A stretch of 64,000 bases of DNA from F1-120-MAGs118 sp013360535 (GTDB lineage: Bacteria; Planctomycetota; UBA1135; GCA-002686595). The notes under the pieces were generated by a model. The model made no database searches and was not told the DNA's origin. It was given only the letters and a program-made list of their open reading frames with translations. Positions 51,367 through 59,663 of this stretch are shown here, piece by piece. The position numbers and the translations under genes are program-made. Each line of letters begins with the position of its first letter. Position 1 is the stretch's first letter. The DNA lies in assembly GCA_026647215.1 (NCBI GenBank), contig JAPKHC010000016.1, forward strand, positions 1 to 64,000, given 5' to 3'.

Positions 51367-51776
51367 AGGCGCTCCTCTTCGTCGCCAGCGGCGCGCTGTT
51401 CGGCTTCCTGCTGTCGGCCGCGCGCGCGACGGACTACGCCGCGATCCACGGCATGTTCAAGCTCACCGATCTGCACCTGTTTGGAGTGATCGGCGTGGCG
51501 ATCGCGACGGCGGCGCTCGGGCTGTTCGTCCTCAAGCGTGCGGGAGCCCGCTCGCTCGCCGGCGCGCCGATCTCGCTCGCGCACAAGCCCTACCACAAGG
51601 CCGTTTTCCTCGGCGGAATCGTGTTCGGCGTGGGCTGGGCCCTGTCGGGCACCTGCCCGGGCACGGCGCTCGCGCAACTCGGTGAAGGCAAGGCCTACGC
51701 GCTCGCCACGGTGCTCGGCATCGTCGGCGGCACGTGGCTGCGCCAGCGACAAGGCCAAGCGGCGAAGGTCGCGTAG
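51363..51776 (+). CDS. DUF6691/YeeE-type membrane protein (C-terminal half)
   Basis: A 137-aa protein from GTG 51363. It has about four hydrophobic segments, FVASGALFGFLLSAARATDY at the start and the conserved Cys motif GVGWALSGTCPGTALAQLGEG in the C-terminal part. It is the second member of the split YeeE/YedE pair that is common next to persulfide dioxygenase and TSUP genes. It presumably forms a sulfur-compound channel in the cytoplasmic membrane with its partner. Confidence 0.85.
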   Translation: MKALLFVASGALFGFLLSAARATDYAAIHGMFKLTDLHLFGVIGVAIATAALGLFVLKRAGARSLAGAPISLAHKPYHKAVFLGGIVFGVGWALSGTCPGTALAQLGEGKAYALATVLGIVGGTWLRQRQGQAAKVA

Positions 51777-51789
51777 GAGCGACCGGACC

Positions 51790-52536
51790 ATGCTCGTCTG
51801 GCTGGGTGCCCTCGCGATCGGACTGAGCCTCGGGCTGCTCGGCTCGGGCGGCTCGATCTTCACGGTTCCAGCGCTCCTGTACCTCGCCCACCAGGACGAG
51901 AAGGTCGCGATCGCGAGCTCGCTCGGCATCGTCGCGGGCATCAGCCTGTTCGCGTCGCTTCCGTACGCGCGACGTGGCGAAGTCGACTGGCGCAGCGTGA
52001 TCCGCTTCGGGTTGCCCGGCATCGTCGGAACGTTCGGTGGAGCGTGGCTCGCGAAGTACGTGAGCGCCCACACCCAACTTGCGCTGCTCGGGCTCGTCAT
52101 GCTGGTCGCTTCGGTCTTGATGCTGCGAAAGCCTGTCGAAACGGCGCGCACGCGGCCCCATCCGACGTGGATGATCGCGCTCGAAGGGCTGGCCGTCGGT
52201 GTGCTGACGGGGCTCGTCGGCGTCGGAGGCGGCTTCCTGATCGTCCCGGCGCTGGTGCTGCTCGGTGGTCTGCCGATGCGCCGCGCCATCGGCACCAGCC
52301 TCGTGATCATCACGCTCAAGTCGCTCGTCGGTTTCGCGAAGTACGTCGAAGTGCTTGGCGATCTCGACCTCGCGGTCGACTGGAATGTGCTCGCGCTGTT
52401 CACGGCTGTCGGCATCGCCGGCAGCCTGCTGGGCAGTCGGGTTTCGAGCCTCGTCCCGCAGCGCGCGCTGCAGCGTGTGTTCGCGGCCGTGCTCGTGCTC
52501 GCGGGCGCCGGAATCCTGCTCACCCGCTGGAACTAG
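51790..52536 (+). CDS. TSUP family transporter (TauE/SafE-like sulfite exporter)
   Basis: A 248-aa membrane protein from ATG 51790 with about seven hydrophobic segments. Two copies of the TSUP motif are seen: IGLSLGLLGSGGSIFTVPALLYL at the N-terminus and VGVLTGLVGVGGGFLIVPALVLLGGLPM in the second half, as in TauE/SafE proteins that export sulfite or organosulfonates. With persulfide dioxygenase upstream, which yields sulfite, export of sulfite is a sensible role. It lies 13 bp after the YeeE half and 15 bp before the TolC gene. Confidence 0.87.
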   Translation: MLVWLGALAIGLSLGLLGSGGSIFTVPALLYLAHQDEKVAIASSLGIVAGISLFASLPYARRGEVDWRSVIRFGLPGIVGTFGGAWLAKYVSAHTQLALLGLVMLVASVLMLRKPVETARTRPHPTWMIALEGLAVGVLTGLVGVGGGFLIVPALVLLGGLPMRRAIGTSLVIITLKSLVGFAKYVEVLGDLDLAVDWNVLALFTAVGIAGSLLGSRVSSLVPQRALQRVFAAVLVLAGAGILLTRWN

Positions 52537-52551
52537 AACCTCGGAGGAAAC

Positions 52552-53964
52552 GTGGAACGCCAACTGATCCCGCTCGCTCTCGTGCTGCCGCTCGCGGCGT
52601 GCGTCACCTCCGCGCCGGAGCGACCGCTCCCGCGCGCCGCATTGCGAGCCGTGCCGAGCCCCCGAGCGACACCGAAGGTCGAGCCGGCGCGCGACGGAAC
52701 CGTGCGCACGCTTCCGCAAGCGATCGAGCTGTGCCTCGCGCGCAACCCGAACCTGTACGAGGCCGAGGCGCGTGTTCACGCGGCGGAAGCGGCGCTCGCG
52801 CAGGCGCGCGCGGCGCTGTACCCGATGGTCGGCGCGCAGCTGTCGGTCCTGTGGGCCGACGCGCCGTCGACGTACCTGTTCAAGACGATCGACGCAGGGC
52901 GGCTGGCGCCCAACACGGACTTCAACGATCCGGGATCGCTGCGCAACACCGAAGCGTCGCTCGGAGCGAGCTGGAACCTGTGGCGCGGCGGCATGGATTC
53001 CGCGGGAATTCGTGCGGCCGAGCTCGGCATCGACGCCGGTGCCGCGGCGCAGGATGCGGTGCGGAACGCGCTGGTCGCGGCGGTGTCGAGCGCGTGGCTC
53101 GAGTTGCGGGCGACGCGCGAACTCGCGACATCCGACGACGCACGCGTGCGCACGCTGGAGGAGCAGCTCTCCGACGCGCGCAAGCGGCTGGAGAACGGTT
53201 CCGCGCTGCGGATCGACGTGCTCTCGCTCGAAGTGCGGCTCGCGCAGGCACAGGAACGCCGGACGCGCACGGAGCTCGGCCGCAAGCTCGCGCTCGCGGG
53301 CCTGCGCCAGCTGCTCGCGCTCGACGACGCGGCGCTGATCGAGCCCGACGAGAGCCTGCCGGGCTCGATCCTGCTGCCCGCGACACGCGAGAGCGCGCAG
53401 AACGACGCGAAACTGCACCGCGGCGAGCTGGTGGCGGCGCAGGGCGACCTCGAGGCCGCGAAGGCACGCGTGCACATGGCCGAACGCGCGTGGACGCCGC
53501 GGCTCGACCTCATGGCGCGTGTCTGGGGTGGCGAGACCGACGTGTCGCTCGACCTGCAGCGCGCCAACTCGCAGGTGGCGCTCGTGCTCTCGGTCGACGC
53601 ACTCGACGGCGGCATGCGTTCGGCGGGACTCGCCGGCGCACGCGCTCAGTTCGTCGCGGCCGATGCGCGGCTGCGGAGCGTCGAGCTCGGCATCACGAAC
53701 GACGTCAATCGCGCGTGGTACGGGCTCGAGGAAGCCACGGCGCAACTCGACGTCGCCGTGCGCGCCGAGAAGGCCGCAGGTGAGGGGCTCGAACTCGCCG
53801 GAACGCTGCTCGAGAGCGGCGCGACGACGGTCTCGCGCTTCCTCGATGCGGAATCCGACCATGCGCAAGCGCGGGCCCAGCTCGTGCTCGCGCGCATCCA
53901 GGTGCAACGCGCCGGCTTCGAGCTGCGGCGCGCGACGGGAACCCTGCAGGAGGTGACGTGGTGA
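52552..53964 (+). CDS. TolC-type outer-membrane efflux lipoprotein
   Basis: A 470-aa protein from GTG 52552 with a strong RBS (GGAGGAAA). Lipobox VLPLAAC (Cys 17). It has the two-fold helical layout of outer-membrane efflux proteins: LPQAIELCLARNPNLYEAEARVHAAEAALAQARAALYP opening the first repeat, and the second repeat beginning near LVAAQGDLEAAKARVHMAERAWTPRL. Between them are beta parts facing the membrane. It forms the outer channel of a tripartite pump with the next two genes, with which it overlaps, and continues the same strand and spacing as the sulfur genes. Confidence 0.88.
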   Translation: MERQLIPLALVLPLAACVTSAPERPLPRAALRAVPSPRATPKVEPARDGTVRTLPQAIELCLARNPNLYEAEARVHAAEAALAQARAALYPMVGAQLSVLWADAPSTYLFKTIDAGRLAPNTDFNDPGSLRNTEASLGASWNLWRGGMDSAGIRAAELGIDAGAAAQDAVRNALVAAVSSAWLELRATRELATSDDARVRTLEEQLSDARKRLENGSALRIDVLSLEVRLAQAQERRTRTELGRKLALAGLRQLLALDDAALIEPDESLPGSILLPATRESAQNDAKLHRGELVAAQGDLEAAKARVHMAERAWTPRLDLMARVWGGETDVSLDLQRANSQVALVLSVDALDGGMRSAGLAGARAQFVAADARLRSVELGITNDVNRAWYGLEEATAQLDVAVRAEKAAGEGLELAGTLLESGATTVSRFLDAESDHAQARAQLVLARIQVQRAGFELRRATGTLQEVTW

Positions 53965-55112
53965 GCGCTTCGAACCGATGGTTGTCGTGGGCGGGACTGG
54001 GCCTGGTGATCGGCGGCGTCGTGCTGTACGCCGGCGGTTTCCTGTCGGGTGAGCGCATCGCGCCGGGCGAGCGAGGGGAGCGGCCGAAGCTCGACGTTCC
54101 CGCGGATACCGCCACGGTCGTGCGACGCAGCGTCCCGATCAGCGAGGATGCGGTGGGCACAGTGCGCTCGCGCCGCACGGTCGCGGTTTCGGCGCAAGTT
54201 CCCGCGCGCGTGACGCAGGTCGCTGTCGAGGCCGGGCAAGCCGTGAAGGCCGGGGACCTGCTCGCGGCCCTCGACGATCGTGAGTTCGCGGCGCGAGTGG
54301 CGCAGGCGCGGCAAGCGGTGCTCGCAGCCGAGAGCGGCATCGCTCGTGCACAGCAGGCGCGCACGCAGGCGCAGGCGCGCGCGACGCAGGCCAAGGCCGC
54401 TCGCGAGCGCACCAAGGCGCTGTTCGACGGCGGTGCGGCCACGAGCGAACAACTGGAGGCCGCGGAAGCCGCCTTTTCTGCGGGAGAAGCGGCGGTTGCC
54501 GAAGGCGAGGCCGCGGTCGCGATGGCCAAGGCCGAGCACGCGCGCGCGCTGCAGATGACGAGCGAGGCGGAGGTGGCGCTCGGCTACACGCGCGTCGTCG
54601 CTCCGCTCGACGGAGTCGTGGCCGAACGCAGCGTCGAGGCGGGCGACCTGGCGATGCCGGGCCGCACGCTGTTCGTCGTGCTCGATCCGGCCAAGCTGCG
54701 GCTCGAGGCGCGCGTGCGCGAGGGCCTCGTCGGACGACTCAAGTCGGGCGACGAGCTCGCGCTCGCCTTCGAGGCGCTGGGACTGACGGCGCTGGGCCGC
54801 GTGAGCGAAGTCCTGCCTTCGGCTGACGCGCGCAGCCGCACCTTCGAGGTGCGCGTGGACTTCGAGTCCGTCCCCGGAGCGCGTCCGGGCATGTTCGCGC
54901 GCCTGCGCATTCCCGCGGGCGAGCGCGAGGTCGTGCTCGCACCGCCCGAGGCCATCGCGCGCGTCGGCCAGCTGCGCAGCGTGATCGTCGACGACCGCGG
55001 CGAGTGGAAGAGGCGCATGGTCACTGTCGGCGGAACGTTCGACGACGGGCTCGTCGAGGTGCTCTCGGGCCTCGACGGCGGGGAAAGCATCGGCCGCGGA
55101 GGCACGCGATGA
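53961..55112 (+). CDS. RND efflux periplasmic adaptor (MFP/HlyD family)
   Basis: A 383-aa protein from GTG 53961 (AGGAGGT 8 nt upstream; GTG 53958 also possible). Membrane anchor ~8-27. Then the lipoyl half-motif VSAQVPARVTQVAVEAGQAVKAGDLLAALDD, a helical hairpin of ~90 residues (Ala/Arg/Gln-rich), the second lipoyl half TRVVAPLDGVVAERSVEAGDLAMPG, and the beta-barrel/membrane-proximal domains (RTFEVRVDFES, PGARPGMFARLRIPAG). It links the TolC protein to the RND pump, and overlaps the pump gene by 4 nt (ATGA). Confidence 0.9.
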   Translation: MSASNRWLSWAGLGLVIGGVVLYAGGFLSGERIAPGERGERPKLDVPADTATVVRRSVPISEDAVGTVRSRRTVAVSAQVPARVTQVAVEAGQAVKAGDLLAALDDREFAARVAQARQAVLAAESGIARAQQARTQAQARATQAKAARERTKALFDGGAATSEQLEAAEAAFSAGEAAVAEGEAAVAMAKAEHARALQMTSEAEVALGYTRVVAPLDGVVAERSVEAGDLAMPGRTLFVVLDPAKLRLEARVREGLVGRLKSGDELALAFEALGLTALGRVSEVLPSADARSRTFEVRVDFESVPGARPGMFARLRIPAGEREVVLAPPEAIARVGQLRSVIVDDRGEWKRRMVTVGGTFDDGLVEVLSGLDGGESIGRGGTR

Positions 55113-58100
55113 CACGCTCTCACGGCGCGCCCTCGAACGAGGGCTGGATGTCGCGCATGGTGCGCGCGTTCACGATCGGGCCGCTGTCGCCCGTGCTGCT
55201 GATCCTGTCGGCGGCGATCGGTCTCGTCGCCGTGCTCGCCACACCGCGCGAGGAAGAGCCGCAGATCGTCGTGCCGATGGCCGACGTGATGGTGTCGTTC
55301 CCCGGTGCGAGCGCCGAGGAGGTCGAGCAGCTCGTCGCCACGCCGCTCGAGAAGCTGATGTGGCAAGTCGACGGCGTCGAGCACGTGTACTCGGTCTCCC
55401 GGCGCGGCGGCGCGGCGATCACGGTGCGCTTCTTCGTCGGTGAGGATCGCGAGCGGGCGCTCGTGAGGCTGCAGTCGAAGATCGAGGCCCACCGCGGCGA
55501 GGCGCCGCCAGGTGTCGCGGGCTGGATCGTGCGGCCGGTCGAGATCGACGACGTGCCGATCGTGGGACTGACGTTGTGGTCGGAGCGTTCGGATCCGGCC
55601 GCGTTGCGGCGTTCGGCGGAGGAGCTGCTCGCGCGCCTCGACGAAGTTCCCGACGTGTCGCGCACGGAGATCCTCGGGGGCTTGCCGCGGGAGGTGCGGG
55701 TCGAGCTCGATCCCGAGGCGCTCGCGGCGCGCGGGTTGTCGCCCTTGGAGGTCGCCGGCGCGCTCTCGGCCGCGGATTCGGCGCTGCAGGCGGGTGCCTT
55801 CGACCGCGCGGATCGCCGCGTCGAGCTGCAGGCCGGCCCGTTCCTCGGGGACAGTCGCGAGGTGGCGGAGCTCGTCGTCGGCGTGCACGGCGATCGTCTG
55901 GTTCACGTGCGCGATGTCGCGACGGTCGTCGATGGCCCGGTCGAGGCGCGAGCGCTCGCACGACTGGGTTTCGGGCCGAATGGCGCCGGGCCTCAGGGCA
56001 AGTCCTTCGACGCGGTCACGCTCGCGGTCTCGAAGAAGAAGGGCACGAATGCGGTGCACGTGGCGGAGCACGTCGTCGAGCGCGCGCACGCGCTGGCCGC
56101 GGAAATCCTGCCGAGCGACGTGCACCTGCAAGTGACGCGCGACTGGGGCGAGACCGCGGATGAGAAGGTCGACGAGCTGCTCGGCCACCTCACGCTCGCG
56201 ATCGTCACGGTCATCGCGCTGGTCGCGTTCGCGCTCGGTCGCCGCGAGGGCCTGATCGTCGCCGCGGCCGTGCCGGTCACGTTCGCGCTGACGTTGGGCT
56301 TCAACCTGCTCGTCGGCTATTCGATCAACCGCGTGACGCTGTTCGCGCTGGTGCTCGTGCTCGGCCTGGTGTGCGACGACCCGATCGTCGACGTCGAGAA
56401 CATCCACCGCCACTTCCGGCGCGCGGCGAAGGCTCCGCTGGAGGCCGTGATCGAAGCGGTCAACGAGGTGCGTCCGCCCGTGATCGTCGCGACGCTCGCG
56501 GTGATCCTCTCGTTCGTGCCGATGTTCTTCATCACCGGCATGATGGGTCCCTACATGCGGCCGATGGCGTTCAACGTGCCGGTCGCGATGGCGATGAGCC
56601 TGCTCGTCGCGTTCACCGTGACGCCGTGGATGAGCTACAAGCTGCTCAAGCCGCATGCGGGCGAGCACGACGAGTCGGGTGGCGTGCTCGAGCGCGGGTA
56701 CGTCGGTGCGCTGAAGGCGCTGCTGCGCAGCAAGGTGGCGCGCTTCTCCTTGTGGGCGTCGATCGCGGTGTCCGGTGCACTCGCGGTCGGCCTCGGCGCG
56801 AGTGGCGCTGTGCCGCTCAAGATGCTGCCCTACGACAACAAGAGCGAGTTCGACCTCGTCGTCGACCTGCCGAATGGCTCGACGCTGGAAGCGACGGACG
56901 CGGCGGTGCGCGACATCGAGGCACGCTTGTCCACGGTCGCCGAGGTCACGGATTTCTCGGCTTTCATCGGCACGGCGGGCCCGATCGACTTCAACGGGCT
57001 CGTGCGTCGCTACAACCTGCGCTCGTCGCCGGAGCTCGCGCAGGTTCGCGTGCGGCTCGTCGGCAAGGACGAGCGTGAGATGCGCAGCCACGAGCTCGCG
57101 CTGCGCCTGCGCAATGACCTGCAGGACATCGCGAGCCGCCACGGCGCGACGCTCAAGATCGTCGAGCTGCCACCGGGGCCTCCGGTGCTCGCGACCCTCG
57201 TCGCCGAGGTGCGCGGACCGGCGGAACGCTCGTGGCCGGAGATCGTCGCCGGTGCGCGCGAGGTCGCCAGGACGCTCGCCGCCGAACACGGCGTGGTCGA
57301 CGTCGACGTGATGACGGAGGAGCCGCACGGGCGCCTCGAGTTCGAGCTCGACCGCGAGAAGGCGATGCTGCACGGCGTCTCCTCGGAGCTCGTCACTCGC
57401 ACGCTCGCGCTCGCCCTGACCGGCGCGCCGGTGGCGACGGTGCACGAGCCCGGCGAGCGCCAGCCGCTCGTCCTCAAGCTCGGGCTGGACCGCGAGCATC
57501 GCAGCGGTGCGGACGAGCTCGGACGGCTCTCGGTGAAGGGCGCCGACGGCTCCCTCGTGCCGCTGGCCGAGCTCGGTCGCTTCCGCGAAGTGCCGAGCGA
57601 ACCTTCGATCTACCACAAGGACCTCGCGCGCACGGCGTTCGTGCTCGGCGAGGTCGCGGGCCGCCCGCCGGCGGAAATCGTGCTGTCGCAAGAGGCGCTG
57701 CGCGAGCGCGAGCCGCTCGACGGCGGCCTCGTCGCCGACTGGTCGGGCGAAGGCGAATGGCAGATCACGCTCGACGTCTTCCGCGACCTCGGCCTCGCCT
57801 TCGCAGGCGCGCTGGTCGGCATCTACGTGCTGCTCGTGCTGCAGACGCACTCGTTCGTTCTGCCGCTCGTGGTGATGCTCTCGATCCCGCTCGGCGCGAT
57901 CGGCATCCTCCCCGGCTTCTGGATCCTGAACCAGATCCTCGACGAGCCCGTCGGCGGCTACGGCACGCCCGTGTTCTTCACGGCGACCGGCATGATCGGG
58001 ATGATCGCGCTCGCCGGCATCGTCGTGCGCAACTCGATCATCCTGATCGACTTCATGGCCGAGCGCGAGGCGGCCGGTGCGTCGCTCGAGGATGCCGTGC

Positions 58101-58312
58101 TGGAGAGCGGGACCAAGCGCCTGCGCCCGATCCTGCTCACCGCCGGAGCCGCGATGCTCGGCGCGTGGCCGATCACGCTCGATCCGATCTTCTCCGGGCT
58201 CGCGTGGAGCCTGATCTTCGGCCTCGTGGCCTCGACCGGCTTCACGCTGCTCGTCGTTCCGATCGCCTACCGCTGGCTGCGGCAGCGCGAGCGCAACCGC
58301 GTCACGGCGTAG
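55109..58312 (+). CDS. RND multidrug/solute efflux pump, AcrB/HAE1 type
   Basis: A 1067-aa inner-membrane pump from ATG 55109. It has the usual 12 TM segments in two halves, each with a large periplasmic loop (IVVPMADVMVSFPGASAEEVEQLVATPLEK opens the first). The TM4 proton-relay region is VLVLGLVCDDPIVDVENIH with both Asp, and the second half has ATGMIGMIALAGIVVRNSIILIDFM. Substrate is unknown; being in the same directon as persulfide and sulfite genes, it might export a toxic sulfur compound or an organic stressor. Its 3' end overlaps the metal-efflux TolC gene by 11 bp tail-to-tail. Confidence 0.9.
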   Translation: MTRSHGAPSNEGWMSRMVRAFTIGPLSPVLLILSAAIGLVAVLATPREEEPQIVVPMADVMVSFPGASAEEVEQLVATPLEKLMWQVDGVEHVYSVSRRGGAAITVRFFVGEDRERALVRLQSKIEAHRGEAPPGVAGWIVRPVEIDDVPIVGLTLWSERSDPAALRRSAEELLARLDEVPDVSRTEILGGLPREVRVELDPEALAARGLSPLEVAGALSAADSALQAGAFDRADRRVELQAGPFLGDSREVAELVVGVHGDRLVHVRDVATVVDGPVEARALARLGFGPNGAGPQGKSFDAVTLAVSKKKGTNAVHVAEHVVERAHALAAEILPSDVHLQVTRDWGETADEKVDELLGHLTLAIVTVIALVAFALGRREGLIVAAAVPVTFALTLGFNLLVGYSINRVTLFALVLVLGLVCDDPIVDVENIHRHFRRAAKAPLEAVIEAVNEVRPPVIVATLAVILSFVPMFFITGMMGPYMRPMAFNVPVAMAMSLLVAFTVTPWMSYKLLKPHAGEHDESGGVLERGYVGALKALLRSKVARFSLWASIAVSGALAVGLGASGAVPLKMLPYDNKSEFDLVVDLPNGSTLEATDAAVRDIEARLSTVAEVTDFSAFIGTAGPIDFNGLVRRYNLRSSPELAQVRVRLVGKDEREMRSHELALRLRNDLQDIASRHGATLKIVELPPGPPVLATLVAEVRGPAERSWPEIVAGAREVARTLAAEHGVVDVDVMTEEPHGRLEFELDREKAMLHGVSSELVTRTLALALTGAPVATVHEPGERQPLVLKLGLDREHRSGADELGRLSVKGADGSLVPLAELGRFREVPSEPSIYHKDLARTAFVLGEVAGRPPAEIVLSQEALREREPLDGGLVADWSGEGEWQITLDVFRDLGLAFAGALVGIYVLLVLQTHSFVLPLVVMLSIPLGAIGILPGFWILNQILDEPVGGYGTPVFFTATGMIGMIALAGIVVRNSIILIDFMAEREAAGASLEDAVLESGTKRLRPILLTAGAAMLGAWPITLDPIFSGLAWSLIFGLVASTGFTLLVVPIAYRWLRQRERNRVTA

Positions 58313-59663
58313 GTGGGAGCGAGCCACCGCTCGCGCGCGCCAGCTCGAGCCGACTGCGCGCGAGCGCTCCACGCGCCTCGACGACCGCCTTCTCGGCGGC
58401 GACGCGGCGCGCCTGCGCATCGAGCAGGTCGAGCGCGGTCGCGTGGCCGACTTCGTAGGCCTTGCGCGCGAGCGACGCCGCACGTTCCGCCTGCGGCACC
58501 GCCTGTTCGACCAGGGTCGCGAGAGTGCGTTCCGCCGCGAGCGCGGTCGCGTGCGCGGCCCGCACGTCCTGTTCGGCCTCGCCGCGCAGCGCATCCCGCA
58601 GCTCGGCCGCCGCATCCCGCAGCAGCTCCGCGCGCCGCAACTGCACGATGTTCTGGTCGAAGATCGGGATCTCGATCGAGCCGTTGAAGCCGCCGACGTA
58701 CGGCGTGTTCGTGCCGACTTCCGGGTGTTCCCACTCGATCCCGAGCGCGACATCCGGCGTCGTGCGGCTGCGTTCGAGCGCGACGTTCGCCTCGGCCCGC
58801 GCGACCGAGATGTCGGCGGCCCGCAAGTCGAGGCGACGGTTCGACGCCAGCTCGAGCACTCGCTCGACTGCGGGAAGCTCCTGCGCGGTCGCGCCGGGGA
58901 GTTCGATGACGTCGAGCCGCGCCGGGTCTCCATCGAGGGAGAGCAGCGACGCGAGCTCACGCCGCTGTTCGATTCCGGCGCTCTCCAGCCGCTGCAGCTC
59001 CACCTTCGCGAGCGCGAGGCGAGCTTGCGCCTGCGGGAGCTCGCTCGAGCGCGCCACTCCGACGTCCACCTTGCGCTGCATCAGCACGAGCGCATCCTGC
59101 GCGAGCTGGACCTCGCTTTCGACCGCACTTCGCGCCGCCTGCACGCTCGCGAGTGCCCCGTACGCGCGCTCGACGTCGTACGCGAGCCGCGCCGCCTGCC
59201 CCGCGACCGATGCGACCTTCTCTCGCAGCTCCGCTTCGGCAAGATCCCGCCGGAAACGCAGCTGCCACAGCTCGCTCAGGCCCTGCACGAGATCGGCGCC
59301 AATGCGCTCGCGCCCACCACCGTCCGGCCACAGGTAGGCGAGCCCCAGGGTCGGGTTCCGCAGCAGCCCCGATTGCTCGTAGTCGGCGCGCGAAACGCCG
59401 ATCTCGAAGAACGCCGCGCGCAAGCGCCGATTCTGCTGGAGCGCGAGCTGGCGTGCTTCGGCGAGCGTGAGCCCGCCATCGAGGACACGCTCGACCTCCG
59501 CGCTCGAGAGCCCCGGCTCGTCGGGCCGCAGCACGTGCTCGACGCCGGTCGCCTCGCGGATCGCGACCTGCGCGTCCGTGTAGTCTCCGCTGGGATCGAC
59601 CGTCGCACGGCAGGCCGCGACGAGCGCGACGCCGGCGAACACCACGAGATCAAGCTTCCGCAC
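58302..59663 (-). CDS. CusC/CzcC-type outer-membrane efflux lipoprotein
   Basis: A 453-aa protein from GTG 59663 with a strong RBS (GGAGGTGA) that lies inside the end of the pump gene; the two overlap by 14 nt. Lipobox VALVAAC (Cys 18). Helical repeats start with LTLAEARQLALQQNRRLRAAFFEIGVSRADY and LASNRRLDLRAADISVARAEANVALERS; the segment TPDVALGIEWEHPEVGTNTPYVGGFNGSIEIPIFD is typical of metal-efflux OEPs. It is the outer channel for the CusA-like pump upstream in the same operon. Confidence 0.87.
   Translation of the reverse strand: MRKLDLVVFAGVALVAACRATVDPSGDYTDAQVAIREATGVEHVLRPDEPGLSSAEVERVLDGGLTLAEARQLALQQNRRLRAAFFEIGVSRADYEQSGLLRNPTLGLAYLWPDGGGRERIGADLVQGLSELWQLRFRRDLAEAELREKVASVAGQAARLAYDVERAYGALASVQAARSAVESEVQLAQDALVLMQRKVDVGVARSSELPQAQARLALAKVELQRLESAGIEQRRELASLLSLDGDPARLDVIELPGATAQELPAVERVLELASNRRLDLRAADISVARAEANVALERSRTTPDVALGIEWEHPEVGTNTPYVGGFNGSIEIPIFDQNIVQLRRAELLRDAAAELRDALRGEAEQDVRAAHATALAAERTLATLVEQAVPQAERAASLARKAYEVGHATALDLLDAQARRVAAEKAVVEARGALARSRLELARASGGSLPPTP

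Noticed and set aside
54584..58960. Minus-strand open frame of 1458 codons across the adaptor and RND pump genes
   Set aside because: It is antisense to well-supported genes, extremely rich in Arg, His and Asp, has no domain, and is explained by GC-rich third positions.
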